DNA from: Desulfobacteraceae bacterium
GTDB lineage: Bacteria > Desulfobacterota > Desulfobacteria > Desulfobacterales > Desulfobacteraceae
Direction: 5' to 3'
NCBI GenBank assembly: GCA_024225635.1
Contig: JAAEMK010000304.1
Location: 1 to 64,000, forward strand
DNA: 64,000 nucleotides
Shown here: piece after piece, positions 48,478 to 58,931 of the stretch
Layout of the letters: each line of letters begins with the position of its first letter
Position numbering within the stretch: the stretch's first letter is position 1
Program-made: the position numbers and the translations under genes
The notes under the pieces: generated by a model
The model's database searches: none
Told to the model about the DNA's origin: nothing
Seen by the model: only the letters and a program-made list of their open reading frames with translations

Positions 48478-50547
48478 TTATTCTACTACCTCTTTTCCTT
48501 CCTCCAGCTTGGAGCGCTCATAGCAGATCAGTCCGCACCTGAGGCAGCGTTCCGCCTCACTAACGGCGGTCTCGTCGCTGAATCCCTGGAACAGCTCCTC
48601 ATTGCCTCTGTTGGAGATATCCGTCACAGGCATGATGTTTCTGGGTGATATTTGAACGCCTTCCAGGTGGTTGACCCCCTGGAGAACGCTCTGTTTTGTT
48701 ATAAGATTGGGCGGATACTCAAGGGAAAGCCCATACAGGAGATGGTGTATGGATGCCGCTGCCTTGCGCCCGCCGTTGATGGCGGCTACTGCCGCGCTGT
48801 ATCCGGAAATGACATCCCCGTCTGAAAGAAGACCGTGTTCACGCCTGTTGATGGGCTCCTTGTAGATCTCGATCCCCTCCCACCGGAGCGGGGCAAGGGG
48901 ATCGGTTTCCGTTTCACCCTCAGTATCCGGTTTATCCGAGCGGACAAACACCAGCTCGGGAAAGCGGCCCGACGCCATGAAAAGGGTGTCCGCCCTTAGA
49001 ATATGCCTTGTCCCCGACTCAAATTCAGTGTACTCAATGTGGGTGAGGTTGCCCTCCTCCCCATAAAGCCGGGTGATGCCTGTGTTGTACTGCACCGTGG
49101 CCCCTTTTTTGCGAATATCTTCAAGGGCGACCCTGTCAAAGGAGGAATTTTCCGCAAGCTTCCTCGAAATCACGGTGATCTTCTCCGCCCCCAGCTCCTT
49201 ACAGATCTTGACAGCGTTGGGAATCATCATACCGCCGCCGGCAATGACAACGTTGCGTCCGCAGGGAATCCGTTCGCTCTTTTCAATATCGGTGCGAAGC
49301 AAGTCGATCAACAGGTAACCGCCGGGAAACACCGTGGAGCGTTCGGCGACATCCCCCCGGGCAAGCCGGTTGTCCCAGCCGCCGGTGGCCGTGAAGACCG
49401 CCTCGAATCCCTCTTTTAACAGGGACGGAATGGTAAAGTCACGTCCCGCCTTGGCGCTCATCCGGGTCTTGACACCCATTTCGAGCACGCCTTCGATGTC
49501 CCAGTCCAGAACACTCTGGGGCAGCCGGTCCTCTGAGATCGCCACCCGCAGAAGTCCGCCAAGCATGGCCGTCGCCTCGAACACCGTTGGTTCGTGACCC
49601 AGGCGTGCCGTGAAGAATGCGGTGGAAAGCCCCTCCACGCCGCCGCCGATAACCGCCACTTTTCTTCCCGTGTCAGGAGCCTTAAAGGGCTGGACCCGTT
49701 CGCCAAGGTCCATCTCAATATCGCAGGCATATCGTTTTAAATGATTGATGGCCACAGGCTCGTCCAGGTATTGACGCCTGCAGGCAACTTCGCACAGGGC
49801 GGGACAGATTCGCCCGATCACCGTTGGGAAAGGATTTCTCTCCTTGATCACCTGGACGGCGCCGGCGGGATCTCCGTGCCGGATCAACCGGACATACTCA
49901 CGGATATCGATGCCCGTGGGGCAGGCCCGCTGGCATGGAGTGACGCACTCATCCTCCGTGTACTCCGCAATGATCCTGCGGGTAACCGAGGTTAGGCGGA
50001 TGATGTTTTTCGGGCAGACCCGTTCGCAGGCCCCGCATCCCGTACACTTTTCCTGATCCACCTTGGGAAGGCCGTCCTCCCCCATGGTCAGGGCGCCGAA
50101 CGGACAGGTCTTGACACAGGTACCCAGGCCGAGGCATCCGATACTGCACACCTTCATGCCGCCCGAGACAAGGGCCGCGGCCCTGCAATCGGACAATCCG
50201 TCGTAAAGATATTTGATATCCGTATCTTGAATACTGTAGTGGCAACCGGGCAGGGCAAGTTCCGGTTCCTTGGCCTCGATGGAAACCCCCAGGAGGCCGG
50301 CGATGGCCTCTGCGACATCGGGGCCTGCCGCAACACAGGAATCGGGGGACGATTTCCCGTCAACAATCGCCTGGGCGTTTGGAGTACATCCGGGGAATCC
50401 GCAACCGCCGCAGTTTGCTCCGGGCAGAACATCGTCAACGGCCGCAACCAGAGGATCTACATAGACGTAAAAAACCTTAGACGCAAGGGCCAGGGCTCCA
50501 CCAATCGTGAGACCGAGACCACCCATCAAAAAAACTGCTTCAAGCAT
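48478..50547 (-). CDS. RnfB-like ferredoxin domain fused to GltD-like NAD(P)/FAD oxidoreductase
   Basis: A 689-residue fusion. The N terminus resembles RnfB: a membrane segment (about 5-25) and the 4Fe-4S domain with Cys46, 49, 54 and 71 (NCGGCGFPGC). Two ferredoxin-type clusters follow near 134-180 (CLGLGTCVKTCP, CTGCGACERVCP). Next is a GltD-like Cys-rich region (CVTPCQRACPTGIDI) and a flavoprotein with FAD site VAVIGGGVEGLS and a second dinucleotide site NVVIAGGGMMIP. It probably moves electrons between ferredoxin-type carriers and NAD(P)H at the membrane. It is divergent from the Sec formate dehydrogenase. The start follows GGAGG. Confidence 0.85.
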   Translation of the reverse strand: MLEAVFLMGGLGLTIGGALALASKVFYVYVDPLVAAVDDVLPGANCGGCGFPGCTPNAQAIVDGKSSPDSCVAAGPDVAEAIAGLLGVSIEAKEPELALPGCHYSIQDTDIKYLYDGLSDCRAAALVSGGMKVCSIGCLGLGTCVKTCPFGALTMGEDGLPKVDQEKCTGCGACERVCPKNIIRLTSVTRRIIAEYTEDECVTPCQRACPTGIDIREYVRLIRHGDPAGAVQVIKERNPFPTVIGRICPALCEVACRRQYLDEPVAINHLKRYACDIEMDLGERVQPFKAPDTGRKVAVIGGGVEGLSTAFFTARLGHEPTVFEATAMLGGLLRVAISEDRLPQSVLDWDIEGVLEMGVKTRMSAKAGRDFTIPSLLKEGFEAVFTATGGWDNRLARGDVAERSTVFPGGYLLIDLLRTDIEKSERIPCGRNVVIAGGGMMIPNAVKICKELGAEKITVISRKLAENSSFDRVALEDIRKKGATVQYNTGITRLYGEEGNLTHIEYTEFESGTRHILRADTLFMASGRFPELVFVRSDKPDTEGETETDPLAPLRWEGIEIYKEPINRREHGLLSDGDVISGYSAAVAAINGGRKAAASIHHLLYGLSLEYPPNLITKQSVLQGVNHLEGVQISPRNIMPVTDISNRGNEELFQGFSDETAVSEAERCLRCGLICYERSKLEEGKEVVE

Positions 50548-50659
50548 TGCTACCTCCGCATGTTCATTATTAATAGGGCTTCCAGATTGTTCTCGACTTT
50601 TTATAGACATGTAAATAGGAAATGTCAACGATATCATAAAAATTTAGGAAATGATCACA

Positions 50660-50688
50660 TTGACAATACAAAAAGAATCATGTAACTA
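50660..50688 (+). promoter_or_regulatory. Promoter of the first formate dehydrogenase
   Basis: TTGACA (50660-50665), a 17-bp spacer and TAACTA (50683-50688), about 50 bases before the start codon. Confidence 0.65.
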
Positions 50689-50738
50689 TCATTAATTTGA
50701 GGAATTAACTTGCAACAACAGTTTTGGAGAGGATTCCA

Positions 50739-53504
50739 ATGGGAAAAGAGACTACTATCACGATAGATAATAAACGTTTCACTTTCGAGCCCAACGAGAC
50801 TATCCTAGACGTTGCCCATCGCAACAACATCTTCATCCCCACACTGTGCCATCTCAAAGGAGCCACCCCCACGGGCGCCTGCCGGATCTGCGTTGTCGAG
50901 GTTGAAGGGGCGCCGAACCTTGTCGCATCCTGCGCAACGCCGGCTGCGAACGGCATGGTCGTCTACAGCGAGTCCCAGGAAGTAATCAAGGCTAGAAGAT
51001 CCATCATCCGGCTCATGCTGTCCTCGGGGCACCACAACTGCGCCATCCGGGACTTTGACACCAAGGACTGGACCCAGTTCCAGCTCAAGGTGCTCGAGGA
51101 GGACGGAACCCAGGACCTCTGCCCTGTCTGGGGCGAGTGCAAACTCCAGGACCTTGCCTACCGGTACCAGGTCAAGGCCAAGGGACTTCCCCAATCCGAA
51201 AGCAAATACCCCATGGAACGGGTGAACCCCTTTATCATCCGTGATTTCTCCCGGTGCATCCTCTGCGGCCGCTGTGTCCAGGCCTGCAGGGAGATCCAGG
51301 TGAACAACGCCATCGATTTCGGGTACCGGGGCGCCGACACAAAGATCGTTGCAGGCACAGATGTGGCCCTCAAGGATTCGGACTGCGTCTTCTGCGGAGA
51401 GTGCATCGAGGCCTGCCCCGTGGGCGCCCTTGTCACGGAACACGCCATGAAGCCAGAGCGTTTTGTCAAGACCCAGAAGGTGCGCACCACCTGCTCCTAC
51501 TGCGGCGTTGGCTGCCAGATACAGCTCAGTGTCCAGAACAACCGGATCATCAAGGTGGAAAGCGCCGGGGACGTTGCTCCCAACAACGGCAGCCTCTGTG
51601 TCAAGGGCCGGTTCGGTTTCGACTTTGTCGCCTCCCCAGAGCGGCTCACCTCTCCCCTGATCCGAAAGAACGGCAAGCTCGAAGGCGCCACCTGGGATGA
51701 AGCCCTGGATCTCGTGGCAAGCAGGCTGACCCAGTTGAAAAACACCCACGAGTCCGACACCATGGGCGTGCTTACTTCGGCCAGGGTCACCAACGAAGAA
51801 AACTATATCGCCCAGAAGTTCACAAGGGCGGTTCTCAAGACAAACAATGTCGACCATTGCGCCCGACTGTGACATTCCTCCACTGTAGCCGGTCTGGCTG
51901 CAGCATTTGGTTCCGGCGCAATGACAAACACCATCGCCGACATTGAAACAGCGGACGTGATCCTGGTCACAGGCTCCAACACCACCGAAAACCATCCCGT
52001 GCTCTCCACCTTTGTCAAGCGGGCGGCCCTCAAGGGAACCACCCTCATCGTCATCGACCCGAGGAGAATCAAGCTCGCCGACCACGCAGCCACCTGGCTG
52101 AGACCCGAGCTTGGCACGGACATCGCCTGGATCAACGGCCTCATGCACGTGATCATCAAGGAAGATCTCTTTGACAAGAGCTTTGTGGAGAAACGGTGCG
52201 AAGGATTTGAGGAACTCAAAAAAACGGTTGAGACCTACACCCCCGACTATGTGGAGGCCATCACCGGAATCAGTGCCACGGATATCACCGAAACGGCCAG
52301 GACCTTTGCCAAGGCTAAAAACGCGAGCATCCTCTACTGCATGGGCATCACCCAGCACACCACCGGCACCGACAACGTCAAATCCCTGGCCAACCTCTCC
52401 ATGCTCACCGGCAACCTGGGAATCCCCGGGGGCGGCGTCAATCCCCTGAGGGGCCAGAACAACGTCCAGGGCGCCTGCGACATGGGCGGGCTTCCCAACG
52501 TGCTCACCGCCTACCAGAAGGTGGACGACGACGCTGCCAGGGCCAAGTTCGAACAGACCTGGGGCGTTGCGGACCTTCCGGCCAGCCCCGGCCTCACCGC
52601 CACCGACATGATCGACCTGGCCGGCAAGGGAGAACTCAAGTCCCTCTATATCATTGGTGAAAATCCCCTGGTCTCCGACCCGGACCTCAACCATGCGGAA
52701 AAGGCCATCGGAAATCTCGATTTCCTGGTGGTCCAGGATATCTTCCTCACCGAGACCGCCAGGATGGCCGACGTGGTGCTGCCCGCCTTCTGCTTTGCCG
52801 AGAAAGAGGGTACCTTCTCCAACACCGAGCGACGGGTACAGCGGGTGAGAAAAGCCGTCGAAGCCCCGGGCTTTGCCAGGGAAGACTGGCGAATCACCTG
52901 CGAGATCGCAACCCGCATGGGCTATCCCATGAACTACGCCAACAGCGAAGCCATCTTTGAGGAGATCACCCGGGTCACCCCCTCCTATGCCGGCATCACA
53001 TGGGACAGAATCGAAAACCAAGGGCTCCACTGGCCCTGCCCCACGGTTGAGCATCCGGGCACCCCCATCCTCCATACCCAGCAGTTTACCCGGGGCAAGG
53101 GCATGTTCCACGCCATCGACCACAGGCCGCCCGCGGAACTGCCGGACAAGGAGTATCCGTTCATGCTCACCACGGGCAGGGTGCTCTACCATTACCATAC
53201 CGGCACCATGACCATGAAGAGCCCGGGGCTGAACACCATGTCCCCGGAGTGTTTTGTGGAGATCTCGGCCAATGATGCCCAGGGGCTCGGCCTTGAGGAC
53301 GGCGCCATGGTGGATGTCCTCTCCCGCAGGGGAAAGATCACGGCAAAGCTCGAGATCTCTTCCAAGGCCGTGGACGGCACCCTGTTCATTCCATTCCACT
53401 TTGCAAAGGCCGCGGCCAACCGGCTGACCAATGCCAGCATTGACCCGGTTGCAAAGATTCCCGAATTTAAGGTTTGCGCCATCACCATACGAAAGGCCGC
53501 CTAG
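50739..53504 (+). CDS. fdhA: Selenocysteine formate dehydrogenase, NuoG-like N terminus (copy 1)
   Basis: Oxidises formate to CO2 or reduces CO2, using a molybdenum/tungsten bis-pterin cofactor. The 921-residue protein has a 2Fe-2S domain (Cys37, 48, 51, 65), a His-Cys3 cluster (GHHNC..CPVWGEC), two 4Fe-4S ferredoxin clusters (about 173-183 and 216-226), the catalytic-domain cluster CSYCGVGC, and pterin-binding domains. The TGA at 51870-51872 is Sec378, in HCARLUHSSTVAGL, where the Mo/W ligand sits. Annotation as two genes would be wrong. There is no Tat signal, so it is cytoplasmic. The start at 50739 follows GGAGAGGA. It is convergent with copy 2. Confidence 0.95.
51870..51903 (+). promoter_or_regulatory. 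SECIS element of formate dehydrogenase copy 1
   Basis: After the TGA, bases 11-18 (CTGTAGCC) pair with 24-31 (GGCTGCAG, one G-T pair) around the loop GGTCT at 19-23, the same loop and spacing as E. coli fdhF. Confidence 0.9.
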
Positions 53505-53520
53505 TAGAGTATCAATCAAA

Positions 53521-53554
53521 GACCCGGTTCGCCCACCGAACCGGGTCGTTTTTT
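53521..53554 (+). terminator. Terminator between the convergent formate dehydrogenases
   Basis: GACCCGGTTCG-CCCAC-CGAACCGGGTC followed by G and six T, just after the stop of copy 1. Confidence 0.9.
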
Positions 53555-53571
53555 CCTTATTCCTTATTCGT

Positions 53572-56334
53572 TTACGCCTTTTCAAGACTCACGGCGCAGG
53601 CCTTGTACTCCGCCGTCATGGTCACCGGATCAAAGGCCGGATTGGTCAGCCAGTTTGAGTTGCCTTCCCTGAAGTGGAACGCCATCCACACCATTCCATC
53701 GGGGACCTCCTCGGTCACCCTGGCCGTGACCTCCACCCTGCCCCGCCGGGAGCGCACAACCACCTTCTCTCCGTCACCAACCCCCAGGCGTTGGGCATCC
53801 CCAAGGGAGATATCCGCGGTCTCCTCCCCCAGAAGATCGTTGAGCCCTTCGCACCGGCCCGTCTGGGTCCGGGTGTGGTAATGGTAAAGACGCCGTCCCG
53901 TACTCAGGACAAAGGGGTACTTATCATCGGGCACCTCGGCAGGCGGGGTCCACTCCACCGGGGTGAAACTGCCCTTGCCCGCGGTAAAGAGATTCTGGTG
54001 CAGGACCGGGGTTCCCGGATGGTCCGTTGTGGGACAGGGCCACTGGAGGCCGTCCTGTTCGAGGCGATGGTATTTGATGCCGCCAAGGGCCGGGGCAAGC
54101 TCGGAGATCTCGTTGTCCCAGATCTCCTGGGCACTCACGGACTCCCAGGTCCGTCCCATCCGTTTGGCGATCTCCCTGAAGATCCACCAGTTGGGCATGG
54201 CCTTTCCAGGGGGAACGCTGGCCGTTCTCACCCGGTTCACCCTTCGCTCGCTGTTGGTAAAGGTGCCGTCGTTCTCACTCCAGGCCGCGGCCGGGAGCAC
54301 CACGTCGGCAAACCGGGTGGTCTCGTTGAGAAAAATATCCTGAACCACCATGAACTCGGCGGAACTGAGTTCATGCTCCACCTTCCGGATATCGGGTTCG
54401 GTGTTGGCAAGATTCTCGCCGAAGATGTAAAATCCCCGGACCGACTTGTCCACCAGCCCGTCCATCATCTGGGGAATCATGAGCCCGTTTTTGTCGGGCA
54501 GGTCGCCCACGTCCCAGAATTTGGCGAACTTCTCCCTTGCATCCCCGTTGATCACCTGCTGGTATCCGGGATAGACATTGGGGAGGGCCCCCATGTCACA
54601 GGCTCCCTGGACGTTGTTCTGGCCCCGCAGGGGATTGACGCCCCCGCACTCCACGCCCATGTTGCCAAGGAGCATCTGGAGGTTGGCCGTGGAGACCACG
54701 TTGTTTCGTCCGCAGGTATGCTCGGTGATTCCCAGGGTGTAGCAGAGCATCACCGGCTTCACGGATGCAAGCATCCTTGCCGCGTTTACAATCACCTCGG
54801 GCTCGATGCCGCAGATGGCGGCCATGGACTCTGGGTCACAGGCGAGCACCGTTTGTTTAAGTTCTTCAAAATTAACCGTCCGGGTTTTGACGAACTCCTT
54901 GTCATAGAGATCCTCCCGGATCAGGACGTTCATCAGCCCGTTCATGAAGGCGATATCGCTGCCCACCCGGATGGGCACATGGAGGTCGGCAAACCGGGTA
55001 AGAGCGTGGGCCCTGGGATCCACCACAATGAGCTTGGCCCCATCCGCCACCGCATTCTTCAGGAATGTGGCGGCCACGGGATGGGCCTCGGTCATGTTTG
55101 AACCGATCACGAGAAACATCTTTGCCCTGGAAAACTCCCCAAAGGAGTTTGTCATGGCGCCTGAACCAAAAGCTGTCGCAAGACCTGCGACCGTGGGAGC
55201 ATGTCAGGTGCGGGCGCAATGGTCGATATTGTTGGTCTTGAACACCGATCGAAAGAGCTTCTGCATCTGGTAGGAATCCTCGTTGATGCTCCTTGCGCAG
55301 CTCACCCCGGCCACGGCGTCGGCTCCGTGGGTCTCGATGATCTCCTTGAACCGCCGGACCACAAGGTCCAGGGCCTCGTCCCAGGAGGCCTTTCTGAAAT
55401 CCTCGCCCTCCCGGATCAAGGGGGTTTTGAGCCGCTCCTCCGAATAGATGAAGTCGTACCCGAACCGGCCTTTGACACAGAGCCGGCCAAGGTTGGGCTT
55501 GCCGTCCTCGGCGCCGGTCACCTTCATGATGGTGCCGTCCTTGACGTGGAGAATCTGCTGGCACCCCACACCGCAGTAGGGACAGGTGGTCCTGATCTTT
55601 TGAACCTCCCAGGGCCGGGCCGTGTTTTTGGCCTTTTTCTCGAAGAGCGCCCCCACGGGGCAGGCCTGGATGCACTCACCGCAGAACACGCAGTCCGAAT
55701 CCTTGAGGGAAACATCGGTACCGGCAACGATCTTGGCATCCGCCCCCCGGTACCCGAAATCGATGGCGTTGTTCACCTGGACCTCCCGGCAGGCCTGGAC
55801 ACAACGGCCGCAGAGGATACACCGGGAAAAATCCCTGACAATCAGGGGATTGCCCGTCTCCATGGGAAACTTGCACTCGGTCAGGGGCAGGCCCACCGCC
55901 TTGACCTGGTATTTAAAGGCAAGGTCCTGGAGCCTGCAATCACCCCAGGCCGGACACAGATCCTGGGGGGTTTCCCCTTCCAGTATCCTGAGCTGATCCT
56001 GGGTCCAGTCCCTGGTGTCAAAATCCTTGATGTCGCAATTGTGATTTCCCGATGCGAGCATCAGCCGGATAATGCTTCGCCTGGCCTTGATCACCTCGGC
56101 TGATTCCGTCTGCACAACCATGCCGGCCCTGGCGGGCTCGGAACAGGAAGGAACAAGGTTATTCGCCCCCTCCACCTCCACGACACAGATTCGACAGGCC
56201 CCGGTGGGGGTTGTCCCCTTGAGATGGCACAGGGTCGGTATCTCGATGTCATTGGCCCCGGCCACCTCAAGGATGGTCTGGCCCGGCTCGAAACGAACCT
56301 CCCGATTGTTTATCACCATGAAATTATCTGTCAT
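53572..56334 (-). CDS. fdhA: Selenocysteine formate dehydrogenase, NuoG-like N terminus (copy 2)
   Basis: Second copy with the same layout as the gene at 50739: 2Fe-2S domain (IPTLCHLKGTTPTGACRIC), His-Cys3 cluster (GNHNC), two 4Fe-4S clusters (CILCGRCVQAC, CVFCGECIQAC), catalytic cluster (CPYCGVGCQ), and pterin domains. The TGA at 55206-55204 is Sec377 in HCARTUHAPTVAGLATAF. It is 920 residues and cytoplasmic. The two copies are clearly diverged, so this is not a recent duplication. The start is at MTDNFMV; ten upstream codons lack a ribosome site. The FmdE-like fragment lies 75 bases upstream on the same strand. Confidence 0.95.
55173..55206 (-). promoter_or_regulatory. SECIS element of formate dehydrogenase copy 2
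   Basis: After the TGA, bases 13-18 (GTCGCA) pair with 24-29 (TGCGAC) around GGTCT at 19-23. Confidence 0.9.
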
Positions 56335-56408
56335 CAAACGAGTCTCCTTTGGTTGGCGCAGCACAAAAGCTGCCCCCTCATGAACAGGTTGAACTCCCTC
56401 TTTTTATA

Positions 56409-56585
56409 TCAATTTTCCAATAGGTTAAATTTCAATTCACCGGGAGCGGCATAGCCGTGGAAGGATTGGGCCAGGCCGGCATACCCCTCAAAGGAATAGG
56501 TCAGTCCGTGGCAATCGGTGCACCAGCCTGTGCCGCCATCAAACGGTCGATCATGAAGCCGTGTCATCTCTTTTCCCATCCGCAT
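56409..56585 (-). pseudogene. Small FmdE-like protein fragment with CxxCH motif
   Basis: A 58-residue frame starts at 56585 (or Met3, 56579, which has GGGAG at better spacing). It reads HDRPFDGGTGWCTDCHGL, then LAQSFHGYAAPGEL, and ends in LKFNLLEN. The SFHG..PG block resembles the start of the FmdE (formylmethanofuran dehydrogenase subunit E-like) domain, whose continuation is missing, so this is probably the stub of a truncated gene. CTDCH could bind zinc or another metal; without a signal peptide it is unlikely to be a cytochrome c. It precedes fdhA copy 2 in the same direction. Confidence 0.55.
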
Positions 56586-56613
56586 CTCCCAAGGTCAAAC
56601 AATGGTGACTTAT

Positions 56614-56637
56614 GGTAACAACTACCCGAATGTTACC
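56614..56637. promoter_or_regulatory. Palindrome GGTAACA-N10-TGTTACC
   Basis: Perfect 7-bp arms 29-52 bases upstream of the FmdE-like start. The half-site spacing of about one and a half helical turns suits a dimeric regulator. Confidence 0.5.
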
Positions 56638-56671
56638 TCTTAAAAGACTATAAAATACCTTGATTAACCAT

Positions 56672-56687
56672 TTCGTACCGTTACGAA
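56672..56687. promoter_or_regulatory. Palindrome TTCGTA-CCGT-TACGAA
   Basis: Perfect 6-bp arms about 90 bases upstream of the FmdE-like start. A molybdate- or formate-responsive regulator is possible, but the motif is not one I can assign. Confidence 0.45.
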
Positions 56688-57116
56688 CAATGAAATTTGT
56701 TTTTCCTACTTAGTGTTTGCCTTGGATCGTGTCAAGAAAAAACTTTTCATATCTTGTCTTTTCATCTTAATTCGTGGTATGGCTTTGACTCGTATCCGGG
56801 TCGTTTCACTCCCGGATACCGGCAAATAACGCCCCACAAGGGGACGCTTTCCGGGATAAAAAAAATGATCCGCCCGGAAACAACACAACCCGATAGGACC
56901 TTCATGTTGCCATACATACAACAGATCCTGCCTCCGCCGCCCTGTAACAGCTAAGCCGTCACAGGTCTATCACCCGGCACCACCCAATCGATCCCCTGAT
57001 CCGCTTCAGGAAGACACCATTGGTGCGCCCGGCATACGGGTTTACAAAATTCCGCTTATACCGGGCCTTTCCCAGGACAGATCACGGGGTATCCACAATC
57101 ACAGGCGGAATTTATC

Positions 57117-58292
57117 ATGGCAAACAACAGATCCATCATTGCGTTGAACCTGTCCGTATTTCTTTTCATGTTCGGAGTGGGAATGATCGTCCCCATCCTT
57201 CCCCAAAAAATCATCACCCTCACCGGGTCGTTCAAAACGGTGGGCTACCTGGCTTCGGCCTTTGCCGTCTCCTTTGTATTGCTTCAGCTCCCCATCGGCC
57301 GGCTCTCGGACCGGTTCGGATTCCGGGGGTTCCTCCTGGCAGGCTACCTTACCTGTTCAATCTCGGGACTCCTTTACTGTTTTTCAAACACCCAGGAAAT
57401 GATCTTTTTCGGAAGAATGCTCCAGGGAATCGGGGAGGCGCCCCTGTGGGCCCTGGCCCCGGCCCTGCTCTCCATCCTATACCCCGGAGCCAGGGGAAAG
57501 GTGATCGGCCTTTACAACGCCGCCATTCACATGGGACTCACCCTTGGCAGCGTTGCCGGCATCCTGGTCTCATCCGTCTGGGTGAAGAACCAGCCCTTCC
57601 TGCTCTTTGCCCTGTCAGGCATCCTGGGCGCCCTGCTCATCCTTGTCGCGGTTGAAGATCCCGACCGGACGGATTCCGTCTGTGACGCCCCCATGGACAC
57701 AGGGTCGTTAAAAAAACTGGCGACAGATCCGGACACCCTTGCCGTGTTCAGCGGCATCATCCTGTACGGCGCGGGATACGGTATCTTTCTCACGGTCCTC
57801 CCCGGCTTTCTGATCCAGGACAAGGGATTTACCCAGACAGGGATTGGTTGGTTTTTCATGCTCTTCTATGTAGCCGTCAGCCTGTCCCAGGTGATCACCG
57901 GCCCACTGTCGGACCGGCACGGACGCAGAAAGACCATGATTTTCGGATTGTTGGCCGTTTTCCTGGGACTTGGCCTGTTTCCCGCAAAGGAGGGCTGGGA
58001 AATCCATCCCTGGCTGTTCCTGGCAAGTTTCGGGCTCGGGGTGTTTTGCGTGTCCGCCCTGGCATGGCTGAACGACGCCGTGGGGGACTCGCTCAAGGGC
58101 ACCGTATCCGGGGCCTTCTACCTTTTCTGGGGAATGGGATTTTTTTCAGGCCCGCTGCTCCTGGAATCACCGGAAACACGCTTCAACGGCCTCACCGGAT
58201 TCCATATGCTGGCCATGTTTTACTTTTTCCAGGCGTTTTTACTGGCACTCATCCGACATAGGCGTGGAAAATTTTACAAAGACAGGGTATAA
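57117..58292 (+). CDS. MFS transporter
   Basis: A 391-residue major facilitator superfamily protein with about 12 membrane helices. The loop 2-3 motif is GRLSDRFGFRG, and its mirror in the second half is GPLSDRHGRRKT. The motif ALAPALLSILYP lies in helix 5. A substrate cannot be assigned; drug or sugar efflux types are the nearest in style. Its 3' end comes close to the following coiled-coil gene (68 bases). Confidence 0.88.
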   Translation: MANNRSIIALNLSVFLFMFGVGMIVPILPQKIITLTGSFKTVGYLASAFAVSFVLLQLPIGRLSDRFGFRGFLLAGYLTCSISGLLYCFSNTQEMIFFGRMLQGIGEAPLWALAPALLSILYPGARGKVIGLYNAAIHMGLTLGSVAGILVSSVWVKNQPFLLFALSGILGALLILVAVEDPDRTDSVCDAPMDTGSLKKLATDPDTLAVFSGIILYGAGYGIFLTVLPGFLIQDKGFTQTGIGWFFMLFYVAVSLSQVITGPLSDRHGRRKTMIFGLLAVFLGLGLFPAKEGWEIHPWLFLASFGLGVFCVSALAWLNDAVGDSLKGTVSGAFYLFWGMGFFSGPLLLESPETRFNGLTGFHMLAMFYFFQAFLLALIRHRRGKFYKDRV

Positions 58293-58359
58293 TCCCGGAT
58301 TCAAAAGAAACAGGCAGGCGCGGGACTTTAATCAACCGATAAAACGGACTGAAAATACT

Positions 58360-58791
58360 ATGAGTCAAAAAGTACAGGACATTCTGAAGAAGATCAATTA
58401 CATCGAAGCGGACATGGAGATCCAGAAACAGATTCTCTTTTCAATCCCGTCCGCCAACACGGATGAAATGGAAAAGACGCTCAAGATCATTGCGGACAAA
58501 AAAGCGATGATCGCCGATCTGAGGGAACAGATAAAAGCCATCGACCCTGAAGAGTTCAACCGGATACAGGTCTTTGAAAAAGCGTCCCAGCAATTCAGGC
58601 AGCTTACCACCGAGAAAAAATTTGTCGAAATCACCACCCTGAATGAGGAGGAGCAGTGCTCGATCCAGCCAAAGGCCGGGGAAATCATTGACTGCATTGT
58701 GAAGGCAAAGGATGAGGCGGGGAACTTTACGGTGATCACCCTGGATGGCGAGTTGGTAGAGATGTCAAAGGAAGATGTCGTCGTCGCCTGA
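58360..58791 (+). CDS. Coiled-coil hypothetical protein, 143 aa
   Basis: I do not recognise a named family. Residues 1-75 are predicted coiled coil (VQDILKKINYIEADMEIQKQ, then KTLKIIADKKAMIADLREQI). The C-terminal 60 residues look like a small beta domain (AGEIIDCIVKAKDEAGNFTV). The start at MSQKVQD is preferred; a longer frame from 58264 lies inside the MFS gene. Confidence 0.6.
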   Translation: MSQKVQDILKKINYIEADMEIQKQILFSIPSANTDEMEKTLKIIADKKAMIADLREQIKAIDPEEFNRIQVFEKASQQFRQLTTEKKFVEITTLNEEEQCSIQPKAGEIIDCIVKAKDEAGNFTVITLDGELVEMSKEDVVVA

Positions 58792-58931
58792 CACCAAGAA
58801 CCTGTGCGGCAATACGGCAATACGCTGGAAGACTCGAAAGATGTAAAGGCTGAGTTGCCGACGCAAGAAGCTGCGTGACCATAAACCCGAGGGGCCCGGG
58901 AATACCCGGCCCCTTGAAATCCAGCCACCGG

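Larger units (their letters stand above)
56586..57116. other. Regulatory intergenic region upstream of the fdhA copy 2 unit
   Basis: These 531 bases between divergent units contain no credible gene. Two palindromes (56614-56637 and 56672-56687) lie close to the FmdE-like start. The part from 56700 to 57116 shows nothing I can name except the expected promoter space of the MFS gene. Confidence 0.6.

Noticed and set aside
50805..53585. 926-residue minus-strand ORF opposite fdhA copy 1
   Set aside because: It is a GC-bias shadow: it ignores the Sec codon, has Gly/His/Val-rich low-information sequence, and the plus strand carries clear Fe-S and pterin motifs.
56409..56411. TGA at the end of the FmdE-like fragment as a Sec codon
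   Set aside because: The residues after it do not resemble FmdE and no hairpin of the right spacing follows.
57020..57655. 211-residue ORF overlapping the MFS gene in another frame
   Set aside because: Pro/Arg/His-rich shadow; the MFS frame has 12 hydrophobic segments and family motifs.
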